From Arenicola marina (lineage: Eukaryota; Annelida; Polychaeta; Arenicolidae): a stretch of 64,000 nt of DNA. Made by a program: the position numbers and the translations under genes. This document shows positions 10,809 through 21,349 of this stretch, piece after piece. The DNA is taken from the NCBI GenBank assembly GCA_964019135.1, contig OZ025249.1, positions 2,418,001-2,482,000 on the forward strand. The letters are read 5' to 3'. Position 1 is the stretch's first letter, and every line of letters starts with the position of its first letter. Below the pieces are notes generated by a model. It ran no database searches, was not told the origin of the DNA, and saw only the letters and a program-made list of their open reading frames with translations.

Positions 10809-10942
10809 TACTCTGAGAAATAAATCTTCCAGATCTCCTACATAAGTTCAGCTCGCTGTTCGCCTTAGTGTAACCGCCAGAACGCCATGGTTGTCATGGA
10901 TACTTTGAGCCTGGGATGACAAGGCGTGTGTTTCCGTTCCAG
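10809..10942 (+). other. Unique 3' end of intron 3 with splice acceptor
   Basis: About 135 bp of single-copy sequence separates the last 36-bp unit from exon d. The acceptor is GTTTCCGTTCCAG (AG at 10941-10942), a short pyrimidine-rich tract. Confidence 0.7.
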
Positions 10943-11098
10943 TTATCTGCATTGGCTTCGGTTTCTACATCCCGACGGTCGCGGCATTCGCTCCTGGATA
11001 TCTCTTCTGGATCTTCATCGGCATGATAGTCTTCCAGGCGCTCGTCTGGATCGTTCTGGACATCCACCGGTGTATGTCTAACAGCAGGACAAAGAAAG
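10943..11098 (+). CDS. FRRS1: FRRS1-like exon d: last b561-core helix and cytosolic basic tail
   Basis: The exon is 156 bp, entering and leaving in phase 1. It encodes VICIGFGFYIPTVAAFAPGY, then the hydrophobic helix LFWIFIGMIVFQALVWIVL and a polar end DIHRCMSNSRTKK. The first residues complete the helix begun in exon c. The spacing (haem helix, short loop with Pro/Gly, long helix, basic tail) matches the end of the b561 core in FRRS1-type proteins. The donor is GTGAGT at 11099. Unlike exons b and c, the exon end is not part of the following repeat. Confidence 0.83.
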
Positions 11099-11119
11099 GT
11101 GAGTCCGGATAACTGGCTG
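11099..11119 (+). promoter_or_regulatory. Intron 4 splice donor and short unique lead-in
   Basis: GTGAGT at 11099-11104 is the donor of exon d. About 20 unique bases follow before the 61-bp array begins with a diverged first unit (CTTAGCAGGGACATG). Confidence 0.7.
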
Positions 11120-14100
11120 GCCTTAGCAGGGACATGTGTTGGGGGCAATGAGGCCAGACACCCACCGAGATGTAACCTCGGCCATGGCAGGGACATGTGT
11201 TAGGGGCAATGAGGCCAGACACCCACCGAGATGTAACCTCGGCCATGACAGGGACATGTGTTAGGAGCAATGAAGCCAGACACCCACCAAGATGTAACCT
11301 CGGCCATGACAGGGACATGTGTTAGGGGCAATGAGGCCAGACACCCACCGAGATGCAACCTCGGCCATGACAGGGACATGTGTTAGGGGCAATGAGGCCA
11401 GACACCCACCGAGATGTAACCTCGGCCATGGCAGGGACATGTGTTAGTGGCAATGAGGCCAGACACCCACCGAGATGTAACCTCGGCCATGGCAGGGACA
11501 TGTGTTAGTGGCAATGAGGCCAGACACCCACCAAGATGTAACCTCAACCATGGCAGGGACATGTGTTAGTGGCAATGAGGCCAGACACCCACCAAGATGT
11601 AACCTCGGCCATGGCAGGGACATGTGTTGGGGGCAATGAGACCAGACACCCACCAAGATGTAACCTCGGCCATGGCAGGGACATGTGTTAGTGGCAATGA
11701 GGCCAGACACCCACCAAGATGTAACCTCAGCCATGGCAGGGACATGTGTTAGTGGCAATGAGGCCAGACACCCACCAAGATGTAACCTCGGCCATGGCAG
11801 GGACATGTGTTAGGGGCAATGAGGCCAGACACCCACCGAGATGTAACCTCGGCCATGGCAGGGACATGTGTTAGTGGCAATGAGGCCAGACACCCACCAA
11901 GATGTAACCTCAGCCATGGCAGGGACATGTGTTAGGGGCAATGAGGCCAGACACCCACCGAGATGTAACCTCGGCCATGGCAGGGACATGTGTTAGGGGC
12001 AATGAGACCAGACACCCATGGAGATGTAACCTCGGCCATGACAGGGACATGTGTTAGGGGCAATGAGGCCAGACACACGCCGAGATGTAACCTCGGCCAT
12101 GACAGGGACATGTGTTAGGGGCAATGAAGCCAGACACCCACCAAGATGTAACCTCGGCCATGGCAGGGACATGTGTTAGGGGCAATGAGGCTAGACACAC
12201 ACCAAGATGTAACCTCGGCCATGGCAGGGACATGTGTTAGGGGCAATGAAGCCAGACACCCACCAAGATGTAACCTCGGCCATGACAGGGACATGTGTTA
12301 GTGGCAATGAGGCCAGACACCCACCAAGATGTAACCTCGGCCATGACAGGGACATGTGTTAGGAGCAATGAGGCCAGGCACCCACCGAGATGTAACCTCG
12401 GCCATGGCAGGGACATGTGTTAGGGGCAATGAGGCTAGACACCCACCGAGATGTAACCTCGGCCATGGCAGGGACATGTGTTAGGGGCAATGAGACCAGA
12501 CACCCACCAAGATGTAACCTCGGCCATGGCAGGGACATGTGTTAGTGGCAATGAGGCCAGACACCCACCAAGATGTAACCTCGGCCATGGCAGGGACATG
12601 TGTCAGGGGCAATGAGGCTAGACACACACCAAGATGTAACCTCGGCCATGGCAGGGACATGTGTTAGGGGCAATGAAGCCAGACACCCACCAAGATGTAA
12701 CCTCGGCCATGACAGGGACATGTGTTAGTGGCAATGAGGCCAGACACCCACCAAGATGTAACCTCGGCCATGGCAGGGACATGGGTTAGGGGCAATGAAG
12801 CCAGACACCCACCAAGATGTAACCTCGGCCATGGCAGGGACATGTGTTAGGGGCAATGAGGCTAGACACACACCAAGATGTAACCTCGGCCATGGCAGGG
12901 ACATGTGTTAGGGGCAATGAAGCCAGACACCCACCAAGATGTAACCTCGGCCATGACAGGGACATGTGTTAGTGGCAATGAGGCCAGACACCCACCAAGA
13001 TGTAACCTCGGCCATGGCAGGGACATGTGTTAGGGGCAATGAAGCCAGACACCCACCAAGATGTAACCTCGGCCTTGACAGGGACATGTGTTAGGGCAAT
13101 GAGGCCAGACACCCACCGAGATGTAACCTCGGCCATCGCAGGGACATGTGTTAGTGGCAATGAGGCCAGACACCCACCAAGATGTAACCTCGGCCATGAC
13201 AGGAACATGTGTTAGGGGCAATGAGGCCAGACACCCAGCGAGATGTAACCTCGGCCATGGCAGGGACATGTGTTACAGGCAATGAGGCCAGACACCCACC
13301 AAGATGTAACCTCGGCCATGGCAGGGACATGTGTTAGGGCAATGAGGCCAGACACCCACCGAGATGTAACCTCGGCCATCGCAGGGACATGTGTTAGAGG
13401 CAATGAGGCCAGACACCCACCGAGATGTAACCTCGGCCATAGCAGGGACATGTGTTAGTGGCAATGAGGCCAGACACCCACCAAGATGTAATCTCGGCCA
13501 TGGCGGGGACATGTGTTAGGGGCAATGAGGCCAGACACCCACCGAGATGTAACCTCGGCCATGGCAGGGACATGTGTTAGGGGCAATGAGGCCAGACACC
13601 CACCAAGATGTAATCTCGGCCATGGCGGGGACATGTGTTAGGGGCAATGAGGCCAGACACCCACCAAGATGTAACCTCGGCCATGACAGGGACATGTGTT
13701 AGGGGCAATGAGGCCAGACACCCACCGAGATGTAACCTCGGCCATGACAGGGACATGTATTAAGGGCAATGAGGCCAGACACCCACCGAGATGTAACCTC
13801 GGCCATGACAGGGACATGTGTTAGAGGCAATGAGGCCAGACACACACCAAGATGTAACCACGACCATGACAGGGACATGTGTTAGGGGCAATGAGGCCAG
13901 ACACCCACCGAGATGTAACCTCGGCCATGACAGGGACATGTGTTAGGGGCAATGAGGCCAGACACCCACCGAGATGTAACCTCGGCCATGACAGGGACAT
14001 GTGTTAGGGGCAATGCGGCCAGACACCCACCGAGATGTAACCTCGGCCATGACAGGGACATGTGTTAGAGGCAATGAGGCCAGACACCCAGCAAGATGTA

Positions 14101-17100
14101 ATCTCGGCCATGGCGGGGACATGTGTTAGGGGCAATGAGGCCAGACACCCACCAAGATGTAACCTCGACCATGACAGGGACATGTGTTAGGGGCAATGAG
14201 GCCAGACACCCACCGAGATGTAACCTCGGCCATGGCAGGGACATGTGTTACAGGCAATGAGGCCAGACACCCACCAAGATGTAACCTCGGCCATGGCAGG
14301 GACATGTGTTAGTGGCAATGAGGCCAGACACCCACCAAGATGTAACCTCGGCCATGACAGGGACATGTGTTAGGGGCAATGAGGCCAGACACCCACCGAG
14401 ATGTAACCTCGGCCATGACAGGGACATGTGTTAGGGGCAATGAGGCCAGACACCCACCGAGATGTAACCTCGGCCATGGCAGGGACATGTGTTAGTGGCA
14501 ATGAGGCCAGACACCCACCGAGATGTAACCTCGGCCATGGCAGGGACATGTGTTAGTGGCAATGAGGCCAGACACCCACCAAGATGTAACCTCAGCCATG
14601 GCAGGGACATGTGTTAGTGGCAATGAGGCCAGACACCCACCAAGATGTAACCTCGGCCATGGCAGGGACATGTGTTAGGGGCAATGAGACCAGACACCCA
14701 CCAAGATGTAACCTCGGCCATGGCAGGGACATGTGTTAGGGGCAATGAGGCCAGACACCCACCGAGATGTAACCTCGGCCATGACAGGGACATGTGTTAG
14801 GGGCAATGAGGCCAGACACCCACCGAGATGTAACCTCGGCCATGACAGGGACATGTGTTAGGGGCAATGCGGCCAGACACCCACCGAGATGTAACCTCGG
14901 CCATGACAGGGACATGTGTTAGAGGCAATGAGGCCAGACACCCACCGAGATGTAATCTCGGCCATGGCGGGGACATGTGTTAGGGGCAATGAGGCCAGAC
15001 ACCCACCAAGATGTAACCTCGACCATGACAGGGACATGTGTTAGGGGCAATGAGGCCAGACACCCACCGAGATGTAACCTCGGCCATGGCAGGGACATGT
15101 GTTAGGGGCAATGAGGCCAGACACCCACCGAGATGTAACCTCGGCCATGGCAGGGACATGTGTTACAGGCAATGAGGCCAGACACCCACCAAGATGTAAC
15201 CTCGGCCATGGCAGGGACATGTGTTAGGGGCAATGAGGCAAGACACCCACCGAGATGTAACCGCGGCCATGGCAGGGACATGTGTTAGTGGCAATGAGGC
15301 CAGACACCCACCAAGATGTAACCTCGGCCATAGCAGGGACATGTGACAAGGGCAATGAGGCCAGACCCCCACCAGGATGTTACCTCGGTCATGGCAGGGA
15401 CATGTGTTAGGGGCAATGAGGCCAGACACCCACCGAGATGTAGCCTCGGCCATGACAGGGACATGCGTTAGGGCAATGAGGCCAGACACCCACCAAGATG
15501 CAACATCGGCCATGGCAGGGACATGTGTTGGGGGCAATGAGGCCAGACACACACCGAGATGTAACCTCGGCCATGGCAGGGACATGTGTTAGGGGCAATG
15601 AGGCCAGACACCCACCGAGATGTAACCTCGGCCATGACAGGGACATGTGTTAGAGGCAATGAGGCCAGACACCCACCGAGATGTAACCTCGGCCATGGCA
15701 GGGACATGTGTTAGTGGCAATGAGGCCAGACACCCACCGAGATGTAACCTCGGCCATGGCAGGGACATGTGTTAGTGGCAATGAAGCCAGACACCCACCA
15801 AGATGTAACCTCAGCCATGGCAGGGACATGTGTTAGTGGCAATGAGGCCAGACACCCACCAAGATGTAACCTCGGCCATGGCAGGGACATGTGTTAGGGG
15901 CAATGAGACCAGACACCCACCAAGATGTAACCTCGGCCATGGCAGGGACATGTGTTAGGGGCAATGAGGCCAGACACCCACCGAGATGTAACCTCGGCCA
16001 TGACAGGGACATGTGTTAGGGGCAATGAGGCCAGACACCCACCGAGATGTAACCTCGGCCATGACAGGGACATGTGTTAGGGGCAATGCGGCCAGACACC
16101 CACCGAGATGTAACCTCGGCCATGACAGGGACATGTGTTAGAGGCAATGAGGCCAGACACCCACCAAGATGTAACCTCGGCCATGGCAGGGACATGTGTT
16201 AGAGGCAATGAGGCCAGACACCCACCGAGATGTAACCTCGGCCATGGCAGGGACATGTGTTAGGGGCAATGAGGCCAGACACCCACCGAGATGTAACCTC
16301 GGCCATGGCAGGGACATGTGTTCGGGGCAATGAGACCAGACACCCACCAAGATGTAACCTCGGCCATGGCAGGGACATGTGTTAGTGGCAATGAGGCCAG
16401 ACACCCACCAAGATGTAACCTCGGCCATAGCAGGGACATGTGATAAGGGCAATGAGGCCAGACCCCCACCAGGATGTTACCTCGGTCATGGCAGGGACAT
16501 GTGTTAGGGGCAATGAGGCCAGACACCCACCGAGATGTAGCCTCGGCCATGACAGGGACATGTGTTAGGGGCAATGAGGCCAGACACCCACCAAGATGTA
16601 ACATCGGCCATGGCAGGGACATGTGTTGGGGGCAATGAGGCCAGACACACACCGAGATGTAACCTCGGCCATGGCAGGGACATGTGTTAGGGGCAATGAG
16701 GCCAGACACCCACCGAGATGTAACCTCGGCCATGACAGGGACATGTGTTAGTGGCAATGAGGCCAGACACCCACCAAGATGTAACCTCGACCATGACATG
16801 GACATGTGTTAAGGGCAATGAGGCCAGACACCCACCGAGATGTAACCTCGGCCATGGCAGGGACATGTGTTACAGGCAATGAGGCCAGACACCCACCAAG
16901 ATGTAACCTCGGCCATGGCAGGGACATGTGTTAGGGGCAATGAAGCCAGACACCCACCGAGATGTAACCTCGGCCATGACAGGGACATGTGTTAGGGGCA
17001 ATGAAGCCAGACACCCACCGAGATGTAACCTCGGCCATGGCAGGGACATGTGTTAGGGGCAATGAGACCAGACACCCACCGAGATGTAACCTCGGCCATG

Positions 17101-17272
17101 ACAGGGACATGTGTTACAGGCAATGAGGCCAGACACCCACCAAGATGTAACCTCGGCCATGACAGGGACATGTGTTAGGGGCAATGAAGCCAGACACCCA
17201 CCGAGATGTAACCTCGGCCATGGCAGGGACATGTGTTAGGGGCAATGAGACCAGACACCCACCAAGATGTAA
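11120..17272. repeat. 61-bp minisatellite of intron 4 (about 101 copies)
   Basis: GACATGTG recurs from 11131 to 17228, a distance of 6097 bp or 100 steps of 61 bp less 3 bases, so about 101 copies. The unit runs GGACATGTGTTAGGGGCAAT, then GAGGCCAGACACCCACCGAG, then ATGTAACCTCGGCCATGGCAG. Variants are limited (GTGG/GGGG, CAAG/CGAG, GACAGG/GGCAGG). Blocks of many units are duplicated: the segment with ACAAGGGCAATG, GACCCCCACCAGGATG and TAGCCTCGG near 15345-15445 recurs near 16440-16540. No canonical donor lies in the unit, but TGTAAC...GGCAG resembles a branch site plus acceptor. Confidence 0.94.
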
Positions 17273-17397
17273 CCAATCGCTCGTATCCTCGCCAATAACA
17301 CCTTCGCGTCGCAGGTCCTATACTCTGTCTGATGCTAGTTCTCACCCGAGCATAACCGATGTCCTGACTTAAGTCTCCCGCTTTCCGTGACTTGCAG
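17273..17397 (+). other. Unique 3' end of intron 4 with splice acceptor
   Basis: The last 61-bp unit breaks off at GATGTAACC (17266-17274). About 125 bp of single-copy sequence follows, ending CTTTCCGTGACTTGCAG (17381-17397). CCTGACTTAAG near 17363 could be the branch region. Confidence 0.7.
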
Positions 17398-17465
17398 AGA
17401 ACAACCTTCAGCTGAAGGACCGACAGGACATGGGCGAGCAGGTGCCACCCGCACCGACAAACACG
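17398..17465 (+). CDS. FRRS1: FRRS1-like exon e: hydrophilic linker
   Basis: The exon is 68 bp, entering in phase 1 and leaving in phase 0. It encodes ENNLQLKDRQDMGEQ, then VPPAPTNT: charged, then Pro/Thr-rich, with no membrane segment. It links the b561 core to the last helix. Recognition rests on flanking splice signals (CAG at 17395-17397, GTAAGG at 17466) and on phase agreement with both neighbours. This linker is poorly conserved in the family, so it adds little to the family call. Confidence 0.72.
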
Positions 17466-17682
17466 GTAAGGTTCGCCACGGCTCTAGGTAAAGTGGGTTA
17501 TGTCATGCGCTCTTTCCATTCTCGTTTTGTCTGGGTGCCGTAAACTGTATTATGGAGCTTGGCGTATTCAGATCAGTTCCAATTCACACTATGGCGGACT
17601 CAAGGCCATGTTTCGCTTCATGCTCAATTAAAACGAAACAAATCGACATGAAGGTAATGGTTGCGATATGTGTCTGTTGCAG
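17466..17682 (+). other. Short intron 5, no repeats
   Basis: A 217-bp intron from GTAAGG (17466) to TGTCTGTTGCAG (17671-17682). It is the only complete intron here without a minisatellite. Confidence 0.75.
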
Positions 17683-17772
17683 GGATCCACATTCCGCTAC
17701 TTCATGTTGGCAATCTTCATCCTGGGTACGCTGGGGTTCTTCCTGGCTATCGCCGTCCTCCTCTGTATCTGA
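17683..17772 (+). CDS. FRRS1: FRRS1-like final exon: C-terminal transmembrane helix and stop
   Basis: This exon encodes 29 residues, GSTFRYFMLAIFILG then TLGFFLAIAVLLCI, with TGA at 17770-17772. The run from YFMLAIF to AVLLCI is a single strongly hydrophobic helix that ends the protein almost immediately; FRRS1-type proteins also finish with an extra helix after the b561 core. The last ~58 coding bases, the stop and the first ~25 bases of 3'UTR form the unit of an 83-bp tandem block that continues downstream. The copies lie beyond the stop and out of frame with each other (83 is not a multiple of three), so they should be 3'UTR. Confidence 0.8.
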   Translation, partial: GSTFRYFMLAIFILGTLGFFLAIAVLLCI

Positions 17773-18030
17773 GGAGCACATCAATTGGTGACGTCATCTT
17801 CATCCTGGATACGCCCGGTTTCTTCCTGGCCATCACCGTCCTCCTCTGTATCTGAGGAGCACATCAATTGGTGACGTCATCTTCATCCTGGGTACGCCCG
17901 GTTTCTTCCTGGCCATCACCGTCCTCCTCTGTATCTGAGGAGCACATCAATTGGTGACGTCATCTTCATCCTGGGTACGCCCGGTTTCTTCCTGGCCATC
18001 ACCGTCCTCCTCTGTATCTGAGGAGCACAT
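17714..18030. repeat. 83-bp tandem quadruplication of the terminal coding segment and stop codon
   Basis: CTCTGTATCTGAGG occurs at 17761, 17844, 17927 and 18010, exactly 83 bp apart. The first copy is the real end of the gene. The three downstream copies are nearly identical to one another (ACGCCCGGTTTCTTCCTGGC) and differ from the exon copy (ACGCTGGGGTTCTTCCTGGC) at several positions. The unit carries CTTCATCCTGG, the helix-coding segment, TGA, then GAGCACATCAATTGGTGACG. The copies encode an FFLAITVLLCI version of the same helix end. Confidence 0.93.
17789..17962. promoter_or_regulatory. Three TGACGTCA palindromes at 83-bp spacing
   Basis: The 83-bp block carries a perfect TGACGTCA (CRE/ATF-type palindrome) at 17789-17796, 17872-17879 and 17955-17962. 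A degenerate TGACATCA follows at 18043. The sites sit in the presumed 3'UTR. Their presence is directly seen; any role in CREB/ATF binding is inference, and they may simply have been carried along with the duplication. Confidence 0.45.
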
Positions 18031-18479
18031 TTGCACAATTGGTGACATCATCAATGTTGAGCGTGATACCGGTAGAGAAACTAAAACGGTTGCACCAATT
18101 GCGTACCACCTTCAAGCCATCAACCTTGAGCATTGCCGAAGTTACACCCAGAACTCATTGCTGTTTGTTAGGGAATAGGAGACTAACTTTACTGAACATC
18201 TGTAATCGCCATCTAGCTCACAGATGTCCCATAGCATATCAAACCTTCAGAGCTTTATATACTTAAATATTGTTGCATGTCTATTGTGGGGATTAGTCGC
18301 TCACCACGGCCTAACTTTGGCTCTATGCATTCTCTATACATAGCTTTGCACAGTTTTCGTCCGTACATTTTACGTGTAACCTGGATTTCGTCAACTTCGA
18401 TCAACTCCAAGGATATAAAACCATTTATTACATTGCGTAGATGTTATATGTAGGTTGTTATGTTGAAATCATTTGTGCT
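18031..18479. other. Unique 3'UTR/3' flank
   Basis: About 450 bp of single-copy, moderately AT-rich sequence follows the 83-bp block. I see no long open frame supported by any motif and no AATAAA or ATTAAA, so a transcript ending here would need a variant signal. Confidence 0.5.
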
Positions 18480-19305
18480 GGTAATATCCTTGATTGGTTG
18501 TCAAGATGGCACAGACAACAAAAGTTACATATAGTAATATTCTTGATTGGTTGTCAAGCTGACACAGACAACAATAGTGACATAGTAATATACTTGATTG
18601 GTTGTCAATATGACACAGACAACAATAGTGACATAGTAATATCCTTGATTGCTTGTCAATATGACACAGACAACAACAGTGACATAGTAATATCCTTGAT
18701 TGGTTGTCAATATGACACAGACAACAATAGTGACATAGTAATATCCTTGATTGGTTGTCAATATGACACAGACAACAATAGTGACATAGTAATATCCTTG
18801 ATTGGTTGTCAATATGACACAGACAACAATAGTGGCATAGTAATATCCTTGATTGGTTGTCAATATGACACAGACAACAATAGTGACATAGTAATATCCT
18901 TGATTGGTTGTCAATATGACACAGACAACAATAGTGACATAGTAATATCCTTGATTGGTTGTCAATATGACACAGACAACAATAGTGACATAGTAATATC
19001 CTTGATTGGTTGTCAATATGACACAGACAACAATAGTGACATAGTAATATCCTTGATTGCTTGTCAATATGACACAGAAAACAATAGTGACATAGCAATA
19101 TCCTTGATTGGTTGTCAATATGACACAGACAACAAAAGTGACATAGTAATATACTTGATTGGTTGCCAATATGACACAGACAACAATAGTGACATAGTAA
19201 TATCCTTGATTGGTTGTCAATATGACACAGACAACAATAGTGACATAGTAATATCCTTGATTGCATGTCAATATGACACAGACAACAATAGTGACATATC
19301 ATGGT
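18480..19305. repeat. 51-bp minisatellite in the 3' flank (16 copies)
   Basis: TTGATTG recurs from 18490 to 19257 (one 53-bp step, then 14 steps of 51 bp), giving 16 copies. The unit is TTGATTGGTTGTCAATATGA, then CACAGACAACAATAGTGACA, then TAGTAATATCC. Since 51 is 17 codons, several frames on both strands stay open (a 288-residue + frame, 286- and 248-residue - frames). None shows a non-repeat domain. Each unit contains ATTGG, the reverse of CCAAT. Confidence 0.93.
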
Positions 19306-19720
19306 AACGATGAATGGAAAGTATGACAAATGTTTGCATTCTACTGTTTGTATAAGTATGATGTGTGTAGCACTTTGCCTGGTTGGTTAGACGTTGTATG
19401 CTTCGGTTCCTGTGTTTTGTGGTGATTCTACTCCCGACAACGCCGTGTGTAGTACCTCTTACCAAGCTATTGAAATTCATAGCGTGCAAAGTGGAGATTG
19501 CCTTGTACAAGCGGAGTCACAAGCAGTAAGAAGCTGCGGGAACTGGTGATGCACAAAATTAACATGTTGCTGATGTAATATAACATATATAGAGCCTAGG
19601 TGTTGGTCCCTTACATAATCTGTCTGCGAATGCTATTTAACCGAATGCTTTACATACGGACATGGTCAATGTTAACACATGTAACAGAACCCCGATGATA
19701 GGTTACATGATGAAGATACG

Positions 19721-19726
19721 AATAAA
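19721..19726 (+). terminator. Candidate poly(A) signal AATAAA
   Basis: AATAAA followed by a T-rich stretch about 25-40 bp later (GTTTACATGTTGTTTTTATTG, near 19741-19761), which resembles a downstream element. It is the first canonical hexamer after the stop at 17770, which would imply a ~1.95-kb 3'UTR containing the 83-bp and 51-bp repeats. Confidence 0.4.
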
Positions 19727-20094
19727 CGAGAGCTGCACATGTTTACATGTTGTTTTTATTGTTATCAGTACGCGTGACTTTCTCGAGCCACAGGAGACCG
19801 AAGGAGAGCTTCATAACACCGGTAACGACCAACGGGAGCTCCAGTGCATCACCAACTGCAATCCGACTCTCTGGAGAGCTCTGTTCGTAGTATAGGCTCT
19901 ACACATGGCGTTTTCTATATTCGTTTATTTCTTATAAAACATTGATTACATCACAAACTGACCGGAAGCAGTGCTTATATGCGTGCATAACTAAAATAAC
20001 AAAATGCCGTATAAAAAACTACTTTCGGATCACTCCAATAATGTTATACTATAAAAGGTATGCATTCAATTGCAAATGCCTTTCCTCAACTATC

Positions 20095-20100
20095 AATAAA
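20095..20100 (+). terminator. Second candidate poly(A) signal AATAAA
   Basis: AATAAAGATT at 20095, followed by TTTTTCCGGTTTTCTTG (near 20117). This is an alternative 3' end for the same gene, just before the 52-bp satellite begins. Confidence 0.3.
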
Positions 20101-21349
20101 GATTCTACAACATACTTTTTCCGGTTTTCTTGAAAATATGTATATAACACAAAAAGTTAATCTAATCAAACCGATTGTTAAATATACGTGCTGCCATATT
20201 TATTTCTATATTTAGGGGCACGCAATTTATTGGATAAACATCGTCACCAAGATAAAATTAACATCTTGGAAAAACATTTTCTTTATCTTTGTTCACCAGA
20301 TAATTCAAATCTATAGGTTCCGCCTTTGTCTTTTTTTGACCAGAGAAATAAAATCGCCATGTTGTACCTTTGTTTAACCAGAGCAATAACATCTCCAGGT
20401 TCTACCTTTCTACCAACGTCTTTCTTTTACCGGATAAGTAACATCTTCAGGTTCTACCTTTCTACCAACGTCTTTGTTTAACCAGAGTAGTCACATCTCC
20501 AGGTTCTACCTTTCTACCAACGTCTTTGTTTAACCAGAGTAGTAACATCTCCAGGTTCAACCTCTCTACCAACGTCTTTGTTTAACCAGAGTAGTAACAT
20601 CTCCAGGTTCTACCTTTCTACCAACGTCTTTGTTTAACCAGAGTAGTAACATCTCCAGGTTCTACCATTCTACCAACGTCTTTGTTTAACCAGAGTAGTA
20701 ACATCTCCAGGTTCTACCTTTCTCCCTTTGTCTTTGTTTAACCAGAGTAGCAACATCTCCAGGTTCTACCTTTCTACCAACGTCTTTGTTTAACCAGAGT
20801 AGTAACATCTTCAGGTTCTACCTTTCTACCAACGTCTTTGTTTAACCAGAGTAGTAACATCTCCAGGTTCTACCTTTCTCCCTTTGTCTTTGTTTAATCA
20901 GAGTAGTAACATCTCCAGGTTCTACCTTTCTACCAACGTCTTTGTTTAACCTGAGTAGTAACATCTCCAGGTTCTACCTTTCTCCCTTTGTCTTTGTTTA
21001 ACCAGAGTAGCAACATCTTCAGGTTCTACCTTTCTACCAACGTCTTTGTTTAACCAGAGTAGTAACATCTCCAGGTTCTGCCTTTCTCCCTTTGCCTTTG
21101 TTTAACCAGAGTAGCAACATCTCCAGGTTCTACCTTTCTACCAAAGTCTTTGTTTAACCAGAGTAGTAACATCTCCAGGTTCTACCTTTCTCCCTTTGTC
21201 TTTGTTTAACCAGAGTAGTAACATCTCCAGGTTCTACCTTTCTCCCTTTGCCTTTGTTTAACCAGAGTAGTAACATCTCCAGGTTCTACCTTTCTACCAA
21301 AGTCTTTGTTTAACCAGAGTAGTAACATCTCCAGGTTCTACCTTTCTAC

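Larger units (their letters stand above)
394..17772 (+). other. FRRS1: 3' half of a ferric-chelate reductase 1-like (DOMON/cytochrome b561) gene, six exons
   Basis: The span holds six exons: 394-480, 4444-4512, 6995-7094, 10943-11098, 17398-17465 and 17683-17772. They total 570 bp, giving 189 residues plus a stop. All introns have GT..AG borders, and phases agree at every join (0, 0, 1, 1, 0). The joined product is a chain of hydrophobic helices with VHR, HPPLG and NWAHW histidine motifs, a short hydrophilic linker and a final helix. That is the order seen in the C-terminal cytochrome b561 domain of FRRS1-type proteins, which pass electrons across a membrane through two haems and reduce ferric iron. 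Family members also carry reelin and DOMON domains; these are not in the window and should lie upstream on the same strand. A different DOMON-b561 paralogue remains possible because invertebrates have many. Family assignment comes from recognised motifs, not a search. Confidence 0.82.
19306..20280. other. Unique AT-rich flank between the two arrays
   Basis: About 975 bp of single-copy sequence. Short open frames exist (for example 19662-19895 and 19942-20133 on +), but they have no recognisable motif or splice support. Two AATAAA hexamers are listed separately. Confidence 0.5.

Noticed and set aside
7031..10816. Many 60-254-residue open frames (AGKCVYHLALIL-like and TGQYEGQVVD-like)
   Set aside because: They are translations of the 36-bp intronic repeat in several frames and strands, broken by 1-bp unit variants, with no non-repeat domain.
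11444..17372. 79-181-residue frames from the 61-bp array
   Set aside because: The unit length is not a multiple of three, so frames rotate every unit; they are chance open stretches inside an intron.
17552..17855. Short + frames in intron 5 and the last exon (79 and 64 residues)
   Set aside because: They are out of frame with the supported exons and cross the splice acceptor at 17682; they are shadow frames.
18441..19329. 288-residue + frame and 286/248-residue - frames
   Set aside because: They are shadows of the 51-bp (17-codon) minisatellite; all frames are equally open and no splice or domain support is visible.
19662..20133. Two small + frames (77 and 63 residues) as genes
   Set aside because: They have no recognisable motif or splice context, lie in AT-rich flank, and overlap candidate poly(A) signals.
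1..20280. tRNA, rRNA or transposable-element remnants
   Set aside because: No cloverleaf with A/B boxes, rRNA core segment, terminal inverted repeats or reverse transcriptase/transposase motifs were seen by eye.
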